Made by a program: the position numbers and the translations under genes. DNA of 64,000 nt from Amphiduros pacificus (Eukaryota; Annelida; Polychaeta; Phyllodocida; Hesionidae). Of the stretch, positions 22,238 to 34,008 are shown piece by piece. The notes below the pieces were generated by a model. That model saw only the letters and a list, made by a program, of their open reading frames with translations, did not search any database and was not told where the DNA came from. Numbering within the stretch: the stretch's first letter is position 1; every line of letters begins with the position of its first letter. Location: assembly GCA_949316495.1 (NCBI GenBank), contig OX439003.1:48619725-48683724 (forward strand). The letters run 5' to 3'.

Positions 22238-22792
22238 GATCCCGGGGAATAAATTCAGAATGCAAGACAGAATCACTCAAGGTGAGTACATATTTCAATT
22301 TTTGAATGAGTTTTCCTTTTGTAAAATATTTTGTGAATATTTTAGCATTCCGAGGTGACTGACAACCCTGAGGGAAGCCAAGGGAAAGTTGATTTTCAAT
22401 TATTCCAAGATGACTTTCCCATCCACCCAGAGAATAGGGAAACAAAATTAAAGGTAAATATATATTTCGTACAACTTGCTCTAATTTGTTCATCTGCAGT
22501 AATTTAAACAGATTTATGAAAATATATGTTGTATATTTTAAATTACTCCAGGATTCAGAGTATAAAGAAGACTCTCTGAACTACCCTAAAGCTGGAGAAT
22601 CAAAGTTAAAGGTGAATGAATATTTTTTATACTGGCCTAATATATAAAATGTATAAAGTAACATGTCTGGGATACATTAAATTAAGCTGTTTTAATTACC
22701 TACAATATAAACAAAAAAATTGATTATTCTAGGATCCACCGATGCTGAAAGACCCTCCAACGTATTCAGAAGCTGTGGACACAAAACTGAAG
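22238..22792 (+). CDS. Array of short duplicated exons ending in KLK/gt
   Basis: Four small exons are each bounded by AG and GT: 22238-22281, 22346-22453 (36 codons), 22552-22611 (20 codons) and 22733-22792 (20 codons). The last three are phase 0 at both ends and in frame. Their 3' ends are alike: RETKLK, GESKLK and VDTKLK, each followed by GTGAAT or GTAAAT; the first ends TESLK. The last exon carries DPPTYSEAV, which includes a PPxY motif that WW domains can bind. The pattern implies tandem exon duplication. No known protein family is recognised. They lie directly upstream of the MULE/SWIM reading frame, whose first exon (22878) keeps the same phase. Confidence 0.5.
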
Positions 22793-22877
22793 GTGAATAT
22801 GATTATAAAGCACTTTCAAAAGCTATTTAAAACAAAAAAACATTATTATGACCTAACTATTTTCATTTCTCTTAAAG

Positions 22878-24526
22878 AGTGCAACTGCTGCAATTAAAGA
22901 GATAGAAAGACCATTCAATGGACACCCATCCGTAGCTTTACCAAGGAACAGTCAGCAAATAAGAAACCTCAAGAAAAAAGTCAATGCCACCGGAAAACTT
23001 GGTCATGATGAGATCTACAATTTACACGAATTGGCCTATGATGAGAACACATTTGTTCACCACATATCAACTTTTCCAGATTTGATATGTTTGGTGGGAA
23101 CAAATTGAATGATACAAGAAATGAAAGATTTGATATCAAAACGGGAGAATATAATATTCTCCTATGATACAACTTTCCTGCATTTGAGGAAGAACCTGTT
23201 GTCCCCCTTCTGTTCATGATACATGAACGTAAGCTGGCAGCACATCATGGCATGCTCTTTCGCTTACTGAGGGAAAACTGTGGCCGCCTAAAAGATGTCC
23301 CGATATTGCTGGACATGGAACCCGGAATCAGAATGGCAATCAGTGAAAACACTGAAATGAAGATTATAGGTTGCTGGCGTCACCTTCGCAAGGACATTGA
23401 ATCATGGGTAACCAAACATGGAGACAGTGCAACTGACAGAAAGGTATACGTTGACCATCTGTTTGAACTCATGCACATTACTGATGAAAGGGTGTTTAAA
23501 TCAGAATTGCCCAAGAAGAAGGAGTCAGAAATAATGAAAAAATGAAATACTTTGCAGCCTGGAGCATATCTCAGTACGTTGAACTGGCCGAATCAGGCAT
23601 CACAACAAATATGAGTGAAGGCTTCAACTGGCTAATTAAAGATCTCAATAAATGGACAGAGCGACCAATAGATGCCATTCTGTTAAGCTTCAGGCTTCTG
23701 CAAAATTTCTACGAGCAAGAAATCCAAAGGGGTAAAGCAGGATTGGGAAACTTCACATTGAAGTCTGATCAGCAGAAAATATCAACAAATGAACTAACTT
23801 ATGTTCCAACAATTCCAGAAAGGAAAATTGTTCAGTCGATTCGCGAGAGATCTTTCATGGTTGCCCCTGAACCACAACAAAAGGATCATTCCTCGAGCAA
23901 GTATGTCAGAGCTTTGGAGCTCATCCAAAGTGACAATGTCATACTTTGCCTGAAGATCCAGCGCATTGCTGTAAGAAGTGGGGAAAAGACGTACACAGAC
24001 GTGCACATGCCCAGCGAACATAGATTGCACTCACATATTGGCAGCCAGAATTGCTTTGAACATGCCAGAAGCTGATCTTAAGCCAGTCAAGAAGACTGTG
24101 AACTTGACAGTACTGAGAAAAAATGCAAGGCAACGGAAGAAGCCTGGTCGAAAAAGACCCAGGGTGGGAGACGTAGACATCGAACCTGCCAAGGATTCTG
24201 AAGCAGCGCAGAAAAGAACTGAGCAGGAGATTGAGCAAATCAGCACTGAAAAAAGTGAGCATGGTGTTCGAAATATACTATCATCGACTATCCTTTCCAG
24301 AAATTCTTCAAACTCCAGTATTCTTCCTCCCTCAGGCGTCAACAATAAGAAAGCCTTATCAGCACAATCATCAATTTCCAGTATCACACCAATTGGAGGA
24401 AATGACAACAATGTCAGTGTAGATTCTACAGTAATTTCCACGATAGAAGAGTACCCCATGGAGGTTGCTGGTATTATCATGGTGGTGGGTTCTATGGAGG
24501 TTGTTGATTCCTTCATAATTGGATAA
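22878..24526 (+). pseudogene. MULE-like transposase / SWIM zinc-finger protein, broken
   Basis: From the acceptor TTAAAG an open block runs SATAAIKEIERPFNGHPSVA to a stop at 23106. Then come SYDTTF, EEEPVVPLLFMIHERKLAAH, LLDMEPGIRMAI, IGCWRHLRKDIESW, AWSISQYVELAESG-TTNMSEGFN and a SWIM-type zinc motif CTCPANIDCTHILAAR (CxC-x5-CxH). The order matches Mutator-like transposases with SWIM fingers. The spacing between YDTTF and EEEPVVP is too short by about 15-20 codons, and there are frame changes near 23160, 23545 and 23980, so this copy is inactive. A Ser/Gln-rich tail runs to 24526. No terminal inverted repeats were found, so it may be a host-derived gene family rather than a mobile copy. Confidence 0.6.
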
Positions 24527-24842
24527 AGAGAATGGGACCCAAACCCTGTGACAGGTACATTCAATAGGCCAATTGTGTGTCACCATCTTGCCCCATTGAA
24601 ATACAACATAGTGGAAGTAGACGAAAAAAAAGAAAAAAGATGGTAACATGCAATTATATTATTTGGGAAAGAAATGATGATAAAAAGGTTGATGAGCATG
24701 TAATTTACAATAAAATTAGTTCAGCATGAATTTGGTAGATATGTTATTGCAGCAAACAAATGGGATACTTTCATTAATATACTCAAAGATGTAAATACAG
24801 TTATGATGAATGACATATTTTTCCTTCTGTTGTATAATTCAG

Positions 24843-25862
24843 TGCACGAAGCCTGCTTGCAGCCTTATCCTCAACCTCTTCACTTTGTGGAAGTTTCCAG
24901 ATAGCAGATTCGCCAGATGTTTTCTCCCTGTTAAAGGACATATGTAAAGGTTCGATATGCAAATGATTTGATTGGCTGTTACCATCGCTTATGAACCTTC
25001 AGAATCAGAAAATTAATTTATGTGAAATTTATAACCTATTTGACAACTAAACTTGGGATGATTTGATATATTTTCAGGTTCACTGGACATCACAGACAGC
25101 ACAAATATGGACAGTTTAGTGAGACTACAGAAGGTTGTCCCAATCCTAGCTGAAGTGATCGTCTCTAATACAGCAGATGGAGTGTCTGGGGAGTTTCTTG
25201 AAGTGATTGGCGCCATCACAGATAACTTAGCACTTCATCATGATCAGTATAGCATTCCTTGCAATGACCAATACTCATCTATCTTTGATGACCCTCTGGA
25301 ATTTTACCCAAATTTCCCCAAAACACTAGGGAAGGGTATATACAGGGCATGCACCTCCTCAGAGGCAAAGAGTAGATGCAGAAAGAAAACTGAATCTCAT
25401 GCCACCCTGCTACCAGGCATATTCACTGTTTTCTGTGAACATGAGATTTGCCAAGGATTCAGCCTCATGAGAGAAGTAGAGTCTCCCAGAACCCCATTTG
25501 ATATTTTCTTGAGCAGATTTAATCACATACTGGACCAACTAGTTATTGTTTATGACAACTGCTGTAATTTGCAGAAATTTGCTATGAACCATGAACCAGC
25601 ACGTTTCATGAACACAACATTTCTGGTAGACCGCCTTCATTTTCGTGACCACACAGCTTGTACTCTTGGTTACAGCTTGGATATGTATAAAGGAAATATG
25701 AGGTACAATATTTTGAATTCCCAGGCAAATGAGCAGGCCAATGCCTCACTTAGAAACCTATCCAAGCAGGTTACATTCATGTGCCCAGAGCAGGTTATGC
25801 ACCATACTGCCCTGTTCCTTGTGCAGAGGAACAGGCAGAAAAAGAAAGTACATGATATATAA
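24843..25862 (+). CDS. KDZ-transposase / HMGXB3-like C-terminal domain, two exons
   Basis: Exon 24843-24943 (acceptor AATTCAG, donor TAT|GTAAAG) and exon 25078-25862 (acceptor TATTTTCAG) share phase 1, so they splice cleanly into VFSLLKDIC-SLDITDSTNM. The second exon carries LLPGIFTVFCEHEICQGFSL, VESPRTPFDIFLSRF, IVYDNCCNLQKFAMN-EPARF, FLVDRLHFRDHTACTLGY and NSQANEQANASLRNL. I know this block order from the Kyakuja-Dileera-Zisupton transposase-derived proteins and the C-terminal half of HMG-box protein HMGXB3 in animals. The Asp of YDN and the H-x3-H-x3-C cluster are kept. It ends at TAA 25860. The part shown is open, so it may be a working gene piece; the N-terminal exons are not identified. 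Confidence 0.6.
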
Positions 25863-28800
25863 TCTCCTTATAATAAAGAGTCTATGGCTGGAATTTGTTC
25901 GTTTTAAGGTTAGCTAAGGGTACCAGTATAATTGTATTTCATTTTAATCTGTGACGATATTTTATATAAATAGATACAAAAGATATTTATAGATATATAC
26001 ACTTATCAATATCTTAAAGATCTTTAATATAGATTGGGTTGTACAATTTTAGTTATGATTTTTTAAAACATATACAGTTTGTAATACAGTTTATATGTTT
26101 GACCATTCAAAAGAGAGATTGTGATTTCAGAATGTTATTTATTTTTTATACAAGTCCTGTTATGCCATGATTTAGCCAGGAATTGTATCCCACAGAAGAC
26201 TATATTAAGAGGGTCAGATGTTGACATGTTATTTTACAGACCCATGACACCATTTTTTCAGACAGATCGAGAATGTTGGGGAAAAAAATTAATTTGAGAA
26301 TCTAAGTAATTGATACCCAATTAAAATTATCGTATCAAAGACAGCACCTGTACCATATTTTTCAGAGTAAATGTGGAATATCTATTCTTCAAAACAAGCC
26401 CTGATATAAAGCATTCAATGCACACCTAGATTATAAAATATATTATATTTATTGACAAAGTGAGAAATATATTTGATTGTTTAATTTAGCTTGTTCATGA
26501 AAATATTTTCTTCTCTGTGACTTGTTACATTGTCAAATATCCTTATAGAAATATTGATATCTCATGAAAAATGCAATAAATTTTATATAAATTAATTTTA
26601 TACATGTTTGTTATTTTCTTTATACTCCAGTTTAGTTCAATGAATGTCAGTCATAATCTTCTGCCTGCTACTTGCTTGGTTAACATGTTTATTTCATCAC
26701 AGCATGGAATGTCACACTCCTCTAATCCCCTGCCTGCCACTTGCCATATTATAATTGCTGTCAAAACATGCTAATTTGATCCTGGCATGTTGTTTGTTTT
26801 ACCCTCAAGATGGGGCACAGATTAAAGTGTCCACTGCCCTTTGTTGTCTTTTGTGCATTTCCTGTTTGGAAGATGCCATTCTTAATTCCTTGAAGGGAAG
26901 CCAGGTTATATGGATTTTTTTAATTTAGATCTAAAAGTCACACTTAAAATGACTTTTGATGAATTAATATTGACAACCCAATGGAGAGCCAATAGAGTTT
27001 TGCTGAAGTAGCTTTGTCATGATATTGTTTTAATATAAGAATTGATATAGGACAAATATACCTTCACATATAATGGACCTGCACATGTCTATGGGGCATT
27101 GCCCTCCAGTGGTCATTTCATAGAAGTCCAGAGAACAGGGTACATGTGAGACTGGCTGGGTTCTTTACTTGTGCATTACAAAGGAATTATACACAGAATT
27201 ATCTTCATGGATTTTACTTGAAGAAACATCTTAGAATGAAAGGCCTTGTGTTAAAGCATTGGTGAAACCTGGAAAGTTGCAGGCAATTTTACAGTGGTTT
27301 AAGGTATCTGAAAACAATATATGATCTTAAAATTGACATACATACAGGCTATCTATCTGAAATCCACTAAAGAACATCTGCCCTGAGAATTATGATTTTT
27401 TGTTACCACCAAGTACTGCCAGTACTGGACAGGAAGTGTGCTGTGTGACCTTGACCTTTGAACTGTCAGGGGGCTCCGTAAGTCATAGGAGGTGTTGTTT
27501 ACCAATTGTCAAAATTGGAGCAACACATTTTTGGCCATTTTTTTCCACTATTTAGAGAATGAATTGGAAGATAATACTTATCATGATGATAGTGCCTTTT
27601 CTTGGCTTTCTTTTGGTGGTAAATTTATGAAAAACGGATGAATATTTATGAAGTTATAAATGATCATTATTTTTTATATTATATATGTTTGCAAAAAAAA
27701 GTTTTAAAAAATTCTATACAGCCCAGCTTTTAAGGTGGAATCCATGCAGCCTTTGATGTCTTCCCATTCAATGGTGTGAAAAACCCCAAATTTCATCAAA
27801 GAGGGTCATATCATAAATTTTACTGATACCAATTATCAGCATTCACAGTTTTGCCATTCAAAGTCATTGTGATTTAAGGCCAAACCAGTGATCAAAGGGT
27901 TTAATGTCACTTTTTCAATATCTTTGAGTCATGTCTTCCCTTTTTGACAGAAAGGTTTTCATATGCATAAGATACTTTTCAAATAAATAGTATACTTTTC
28001 CCATAAATGATATATCTTTCACAACCATAAGATATTTGTCACAACCATAAAATATTTTTCACGGCCATGAGTTATTTCATTGATTCAAATAATATTAAAA
28101 TAATCTTATGTTGTTCTGAAGTATACTCCTGGCAATAAATTGATAAATTGTACAAAACATCTTCACTGTTTCCCAAGCTGGACAGGCGCACAACTGGTAA
28201 CTCATTAGGTGTTTACACAAGATCACATACCAGCTAAACAAAGCTTGTTGACAAAGTGTTCAATTGCTGGTGTAGGTTTTAGCAGACAACTGATCAACTT
28301 TCAAGTGCCACAGAAATTTGTTAACAGAGAATATTTTGGGTACTACTACATAAAAGCACTGTTTAGGGTATAAACATTCATGTTATGTAAAGAAAATGTG
28401 TCTGAAAGTCAGGTTTCACCAATGCTTTAAGTGTCATGTTTGTTCCTAACTTATCATGATTATGATAAACCAGTTCAATATATTTGAGGAGAGAATATTA
28501 GAACCTATATTCTGATGCTTGGCTTATCTTTGGGAGAGAATGATGAGCCTGAGGGAGTTATGAGATGTGTTTCAGGTCCACAGTAGTATGGAGTGAGGCC
28601 CATCATCCAAAACATTGTTTAGGTGTAGGTTATTTGTGACACACTTTTAGGACAGATCTTTTAACATGGAATGTAACTTGAAGAAGCCAGGATGCCTTAC
28701 TGTGCCAGCTTGAAGCAGGAATAATGTACAACTATTTAGCTAGTTATCATTCATATCTTTCATAGGCCTTTTTAAAACTAGCCCTCCTCAAAGTCTTGGC

Positions 28801-28980
28801 CACTTTATTTTGTAAATATTGTAAATGAAAAACATTATTGGTAGATGGGAAAAGTTCAAGGGAAAAGTTCAAGAGTGATCTCATTAATGTTTTTGCAAGC
28901 TTCATACTGAACATGCTGTGCTGAACTCAGACAGAAATTGTATTGTATTAAAAACTTTTGTAAATGCATATAAACATAAA
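25863..28980. other. Noncoding, AT-rich; one short minisatellite
   Basis: No coding exon is recognised over 3.1 kb. It may include the 3' UTR of the KDZ-like gene (AATAAAG at about 25873). At about 27955-28078 a diverged tandem repeat of roughly 22 bp with the core TTTTCACAACCATAAGATAT recurs five or six times. Paired near-copies of CCTGC-TGC-ACTTGC occur at about 26660 and 26730. Confidence 0.4.
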
Positions 28981-29063
28981 TGAATTAAAATGGTAATACT
29001 GCATCAATGTTTTTCAAAAGCCAAGGTGAGTGAGTGGTCGTTGGATGCAAGCCTGTCGCTGTG

Positions 29064-29162
29064 TGCTGCAACGCTACATAGCACACAACGATCCATGCAG
29101 CGCCTGTCAGTCTGGATGATGGGCGCTGCATGGATCGTTGTGTGCTGTGTAGCGTTGCAGCA
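29064..29162. repeat. Long hairpin: 41-bp inverted repeat with 17-bp loop
   Basis: The left arm 29064-29104 (TGCTGCAACGCTACATAGCA onward) and the right arm 29122-29162 pair with one mismatch in 41. The loop is 29105-29121. It is markedly more GC-rich than its surroundings. It could be a snapback non-autonomous element, a pre-miRNA-like hairpin or a fold-back at a repair junction. Confidence 0.9.
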
Positions 29163-29219
29163 TCGTTGGAAGAACAAGAAAGGCACCCATTTTTAACTGG
29201 ACTGTTCAACGGAGGTTTC

Positions 29220-29960
29220 GACTGATAGCATCTGTCTCATAACACGGGAGTGCAGCAAAGCGGCGACCGCTGACGTGATCCTTGAACATTCCGACTGCGA
29301 CGACTTATACCGCAAGTACCTTCCGCTCCGCTCAAAGGGTTCTGCTATAATATGCCTTACATCTCTACCAACTACTGCCGTCGTCTCGAAGCATCACTGG
29401 TATGCGTTTGAGAATTGTCTCGCCACCACAAATGATCTTGAGTGATATTCTTATATAAAGATTTCCAACTTCTTCGGAACAACGCTTGAGGACACTAGAT
29501 GCCAGGACCGCAAACTCATTAATCAAGATTCTTAACGGCATCTCACTTCCGAAAAAAATAAGAACCTACAGAGACTCCATCTGACATCTCGATATATGAT
29601 GGTGACGAAAAAATCGCAAGACCTGCAACACTCATCTCTTCCAGTGAAAAATCCTCTGTTCCCACTGAGGGATCATATAGAAATGTCACGATAGTGATCG
29701 CTCTGCCTCTTCTAAAAAGAAGCAAGGCCTTGAGGGAGTCCTCGTGCTTCCACACAACGCAGGCGGGAAGATAATCGGCAAAGATGAGCAAACCATTGAA
29801 AATATGGAAAGGTAGACGAGGACAAAGATTACGCTGAAAGATGCCATCCACGAACGTAAAAAAGTCAAGCTGGCCTACATACGTAGAACAAGGGAGGGCA
29901 TCAACAAGGCAAAACTTGCCATGACCGCTGTCTTAAGCCAAAGAACTGAGGGGACGGGCC
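29220..29960. other. GC-richer island of unknown origin, coding-like composition
   Basis: Base composition and codon-like texture differ sharply from the AT-rich flanks on both sides (for example CATTCCGACTGCGACGAC). Short open stretches exist on both strands, but no domain is recognised and no splice structure is evident. It looks like an old, decayed piece of a foreign or relocated gene. I make no family call. Confidence 0.35.
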
Positions 29961-30663
29961 GGACTCGCCTATTATGAACACTTTGCACGAAAATATTAAA
30001 GTTCAAAAATATGTATTTTCTTGTGCGTGTACACAATTATTATTGTAGCACTGATAACTATGTATGTTGGCAAAATGAGTTATGTAACCATAGTCTGGAA
30101 ATAAAAAATAAAATTCCTCACTGCAATGAAGTCACAATCACGCCAAATATTAATGTGAATATGAAAATTTAAATATAATTATAATTCTTTGTAAAAACCA
30201 TACTTTGCAAGCGAATCTCAAGGCATCTCTGTCTAATATTAAATTGGGCCTGATTAAAACTGATATTATATCACTCTCAACCCTAGATGACTCAAAACAC
30301 TTCATTGTTCATTTTGAAAATCTTTTTCATATTAAACTAGTAGAACATGGCATTATGATCCACCACCAGGTAAATGGCGCCACAGCAAATAGGGCCATGA
30401 GGAAAAATAATAATAATCATATTACTAATATTAATCATGGCTTGGACACGATAAATGCAAACATTGAACCCCCAATAAGCAACCAAAAATGAACCACTAC
30501 CTGAACACGACATAAAAACAAAAAAATTGCAAAAAACTTTACAATACACATTCCTCTACTCAGCCAGCCAATCGGAGCGCACACCCATGGATGCCGGCTA
30601 GCTCAACATGTGTGCTGCATAATAATATAAACATAGGGGCGCTACAAAACACAATACACAGTC
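29961..30663. other. Noncoding, nothing firmly recognised
   Basis: AT-rich sequence. A 95-codon open stretch at 30205-30492 is Asn/His/Ile-rich and resembles nothing known to me. Confidence 0.35.
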
Positions 30664-30855
30664 ATCACAATAATAATAATAATAATAAAATTTATACCAC
30701 GCTGATACCAGTCGGAACTGTTCATAGCGCTATGTTCAGAACGTGGGTTCTGAAAAGGTGAGTTTTAAGTCTGCTCTTAAAAGAGTCGACTGTAGTACTA
30801 ACTCTAATATTAGTTGGCAACGCATTCCAGAGTCTGGGGCCTATTGCAGATGCAA
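30664..30855 (-). mobile_element. Family C LINE 3'-end fragment, antisense
   Basis: Reading the minus strand gives GGCCCCAGACTCTGGAATGC, an AAGAGCAGACTTAAAACTCA block, GCGCTATGAACAG and CTGGTATCAGCG, then AAATTTTATTATTATTATTA. This is the same order as the terminus of the complete LINE (48410-48592). It is truncated at its 5' side and ends in the ATT repeat. Confidence 0.8.
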
Positions 30856-30864
30856 TGCAAACAT

Positions 30865-32990
30865 AGTAACCAAATCTTTATTGGTTCTTTTAATGTACAA
30901 AGCATCTTAGGCAAGGTCCTATTTGTGAAAAACTACTTTGCCGATCATACACTAGATGCCCTTTTCATGACTGAAATGTGGTTACATGACCTAACTGAGG
31001 AGAGGGTCAGAAATGAACTTGAGGAGGGCTCCCTCAAATTTCACTCATTTCCACGCATTGAACCCTCAGGTGGGGGTCTGGGTTTATTGTCGTGCGGAAC
31101 TTCCCTTTGAAACCAACAGGTTGAACCAACCAGTTGTGAAAACAATGGAACTATTGGAAGCATCACTGCAAATTAAGGGGAAAAAGTTCACATTTTTTAC
31201 CATCTACAGACCTGAACCATCAGACAAGAATAGGTACACCTTTTCTAAGTTTTATGATGAGTTCACTCAACTGGTGGCACACTATGGGTCATTCTGTCAT
31301 GAGGTCATATTCCTAGGTGACTACAATTTCCATGTCAATAAGCCAAATAAGCCCGATGTCATAAAATTCTATGACATTCTATCTACTTTTGACATGAACC
31401 AATGGGTACATGAACCAACTCATAAGTTAGGGAACACCCTTGATCTAATCATCACCTTCAAGGGGAACAAATATCATAAGAGCCACCTGGTGGATGAGTA
31501 CATATTTGATCATAAAATGATCAAGCCATACTTAGGTATCTCACCCCCCAAAGCGCCTAAAAAGCTTTTTAGGGTCATTGATACTGTCATGCACAAGAAA
31601 AAGGACACACCAATGCCCCAATCCGTCTGTGAAGTCACTCAAGCTGAGAAGTTTAATACTTTCTTTCTTGACAAAATAGAAAGAATTCACCTGGACATTG
31701 AGAAAGCTCCACCCTGCCCAATTTCCCCACCAGGTGACACTGTGGACAATAGAATTGAAACAGGTTGATCAAGGCTTGAGAGGTTCACGCCCCTGATTAT
31801 ACATGATGTGCGCAAATTGGTGAATTTTGTTTGTTTGGGGTTTTACATCACTTTCAACATTATTTCAGTTATTTCGTGATGAGACCTACTTGTAGCAGAT
31901 ATAGTGCTGCCTCACTGAATTGTCATGTCGCAGGTCCTTGACATGACAACCCACCCGGTCACACATTTACAAGGACAACGGGTTAACCCTTTAGGCATGG
32001 GTCTCAGCTCATGTGGGAAATTGTGTCATGAGTTCAATCTCGGCACGGCCGGGGTTCGAACCCACGACCTTTGGATCACCACAGAGGAACTGGTGCTAAT
32101 AAGCTGGCGCCCTGACCAACTGCGCCACGGCCCGTGGCCCTCAAATTGGTGAAGAGGTCTGCAAAGAAGTCATGTGAGCTGGACTCTATCCCGACCTGGC
32201 TCCTACTTGACCTCTTAGATGACCTCTTACCAATAATTACTTCCATCATCAATAAATCACTGATTGAGCCAGCAGTATTTGAAAACATGAAAATAGCCAT
32301 CATAACACCCCTGCTGAAGAAACTTGGCCTAGAACTGGTTGAGAATAACTACATACCTGTTTCCAACCTGACATACATCTCAAAGCTAACAGAGAGGGAA
32401 GTGGCAGACCAATTGGTCTATCATCTAGTAAGGAATGGCCTTACTGACAAGTTTCAAACGATATCCTGTTGTTACTTGACCTCTCCACAGCCTTCGATAC
32501 CATTGACCATCAAATTCTATTTGATAGGCTGAAGGCTAGATGTAATGTTAGAGGTCACGCAATGGTCTACTTGCTGGTCTTCCCAGATTTGACACTAGAA
32601 GCTACAATACCTTCAGAACTCTGCAGCTCTTGTCATAGGAAAAATCAGGAAATTTGATCACATTTCAGGAAAACTATGGGAACTGCACTGGCTCCCAATT
32701 CACGCGAGGATTAATTTTAAGATCCTTATCTTAACCTGGAAGGCCTTGAATGGTAAGGCACTGCCTTACTTGCGTGATCTTCTAGTTAAGCAAGGGGATT
32801 GATGCCTAAGGTCGAATGACTTCACCCACTTACAAGTTCCAAAGACTCGGCTGAAGACAGTGGGTGACAGGGCCTTTTCATCTGTCAGCCCCAGATTTTG
32901 GAACTCCCTTCCTAGTGAAATTAGGCAGTGAATTAGGACTAGCACCTCAGTCTCCTCCTTTAAGAGCAGACTTTTATATTTCTCCATCCC
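30865..32990 (+). mobile_element. Family C LINE, old decayed copy (EN, partial RT, ORF2 C-terminus)
   Basis: Translation parallels ORF2 of the complete family C LINE: LDALFMTEMWLHDLTEERVR, FTIYRPEPSDKNRYTF, VIFLGDYNFHVNKP and THKLGNTLDLIITF. It then jumps over the linker to FRVIDTVMHKKKDTPMP. After a SINE insertion it continues KKSCELDSIPTWLL and LLKKLGLELVENNY, loses the middle of RT (only LSTAFDTIDHQILFDRL is recognisable in the palm), and ends in the decayed thumb and tail. Many frame changes and at least three internal deletions make it inactive and old. Confidence 0.8.
31825..32141 (-). mobile_element. Complete tRNA-derived SINE nested in family C LINE, with 12-bp TSD
   Basis: CAAATTGGTGAA at 31813-31824 is repeated at 32142-32153 and is continuous in the LINE reading (the LINE resumes after it), so it is the target-site duplication. 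Read on the minus strand the element starts GGGCCGTGGCGCAGTTGGTC (box A) and GGTTCGAACCCC (box B), has a 200-bp body, and ends CCCCAAACAAACAAAA. Confidence 0.9.
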
Positions 32991-33220
32991 CATTTCTCCA
33001 TGGAAAATCTTGCCAAATGTCGCCTGCTGAAGATGCGTTATTGTCGCCAAACTTATTGATTCATTATTCATTCAGTTTCAAGAAATATAATAGGAGATTG
33101 AATACAATTTTTTTTATGAAAAAAACTTTCTTGCTAGTATAAATATTAAAAATGTTAAAAGAATTTCATGTCATTTATTCTGATTGAATACTTGTAATTG
33201 TGAATATTGAACTTCTGCAG

Positions 33221-34008
33221 ATCCATCTGCTGGGACTGATGGAGGTGGGGGAGCTGAGGGACATTGGGCTTCCCATTGGTACAGGGCCCATTGATGAAGA
33301 ACATGTTAGTATATTCATGTTTGCTTCATGTGATGCCACAATTCATATTATTAAATGTTTATTTGTCAATTCATACTTGTAATGTTGAATTCATTTTTTT
33401 AAATCGGAATTCTTGACCTTTATATTCCCACATCAAATATAACACATGAACATCACAAACTTTTTATCAGGAACTAAACAATACAGACAATCATAATATG
33501 GAGTCTTTTATTTAAGAAACATTCCCATTTCAGGCAGATTCAGTGATAAATTTTCTGGTCACATTTTTCAAGGAAAATGTGCAAGGTGGCAATACATTGC
33601 AAGATTTGAATTACATCTTTAATATACTATTACCTGAGGTATGTGCACTGTGTAGCAATTGTCAAACATTTACAGAGAAAAGATTGCCATGTTGACATGT
33701 TGTGATATGCAAAGTAGATTTAGTACATAAGTACAAATTTAAATTATAAAATGACATTTCAGGCAATTGTTCATGCTATAAAGCACACAAGATATTGCAG
33801 CAGAGATGCTGCCATGAACTTTTTCAGCCGTGGTCCCCAACTTTCTGAAAATGACACAAATGAACACCATGAGGAGATAATTGCTGTGAGGCTTTTAGAT
33901 TGTCATCTGTGATTTTTTTAAATGACTATTACAAACTAAAAACTCAGATAACAGAAACATTTTATGTTGTAGGCTGAACGTAATATTCTCGAAGATAAAG
34001 ATGTATGA
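33221..34008 (+). CDS. Unrecognised gene, four consecutive in-frame exons
   Basis: Exons 33221-33304 (28 codons, acceptor TTCTGCAG), 33534-33638 (35 codons), 33763-33885 (41 codons) and 33973-34008 all have AG/GT borders and are phase 0, so they join without a stop: IHLLGLMEVGELRDIGLPIG ... ADSVINFLVTFFKENVQGG ... FNILLPE-AIVHAIKHTRYC, FFSRGPQLSENDTNEHHEE and AERNILEDKDV, then TGA. One base out of frame, an open run (KRARMTARLLKVYNPQSV) follows the stop, so the true end may be longer or the copy may carry one indel. The family is not recognised; the helix-rich ILLPEAIVHAI block looks like a small DNA-binding or regulatory domain. Confidence 0.5.
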
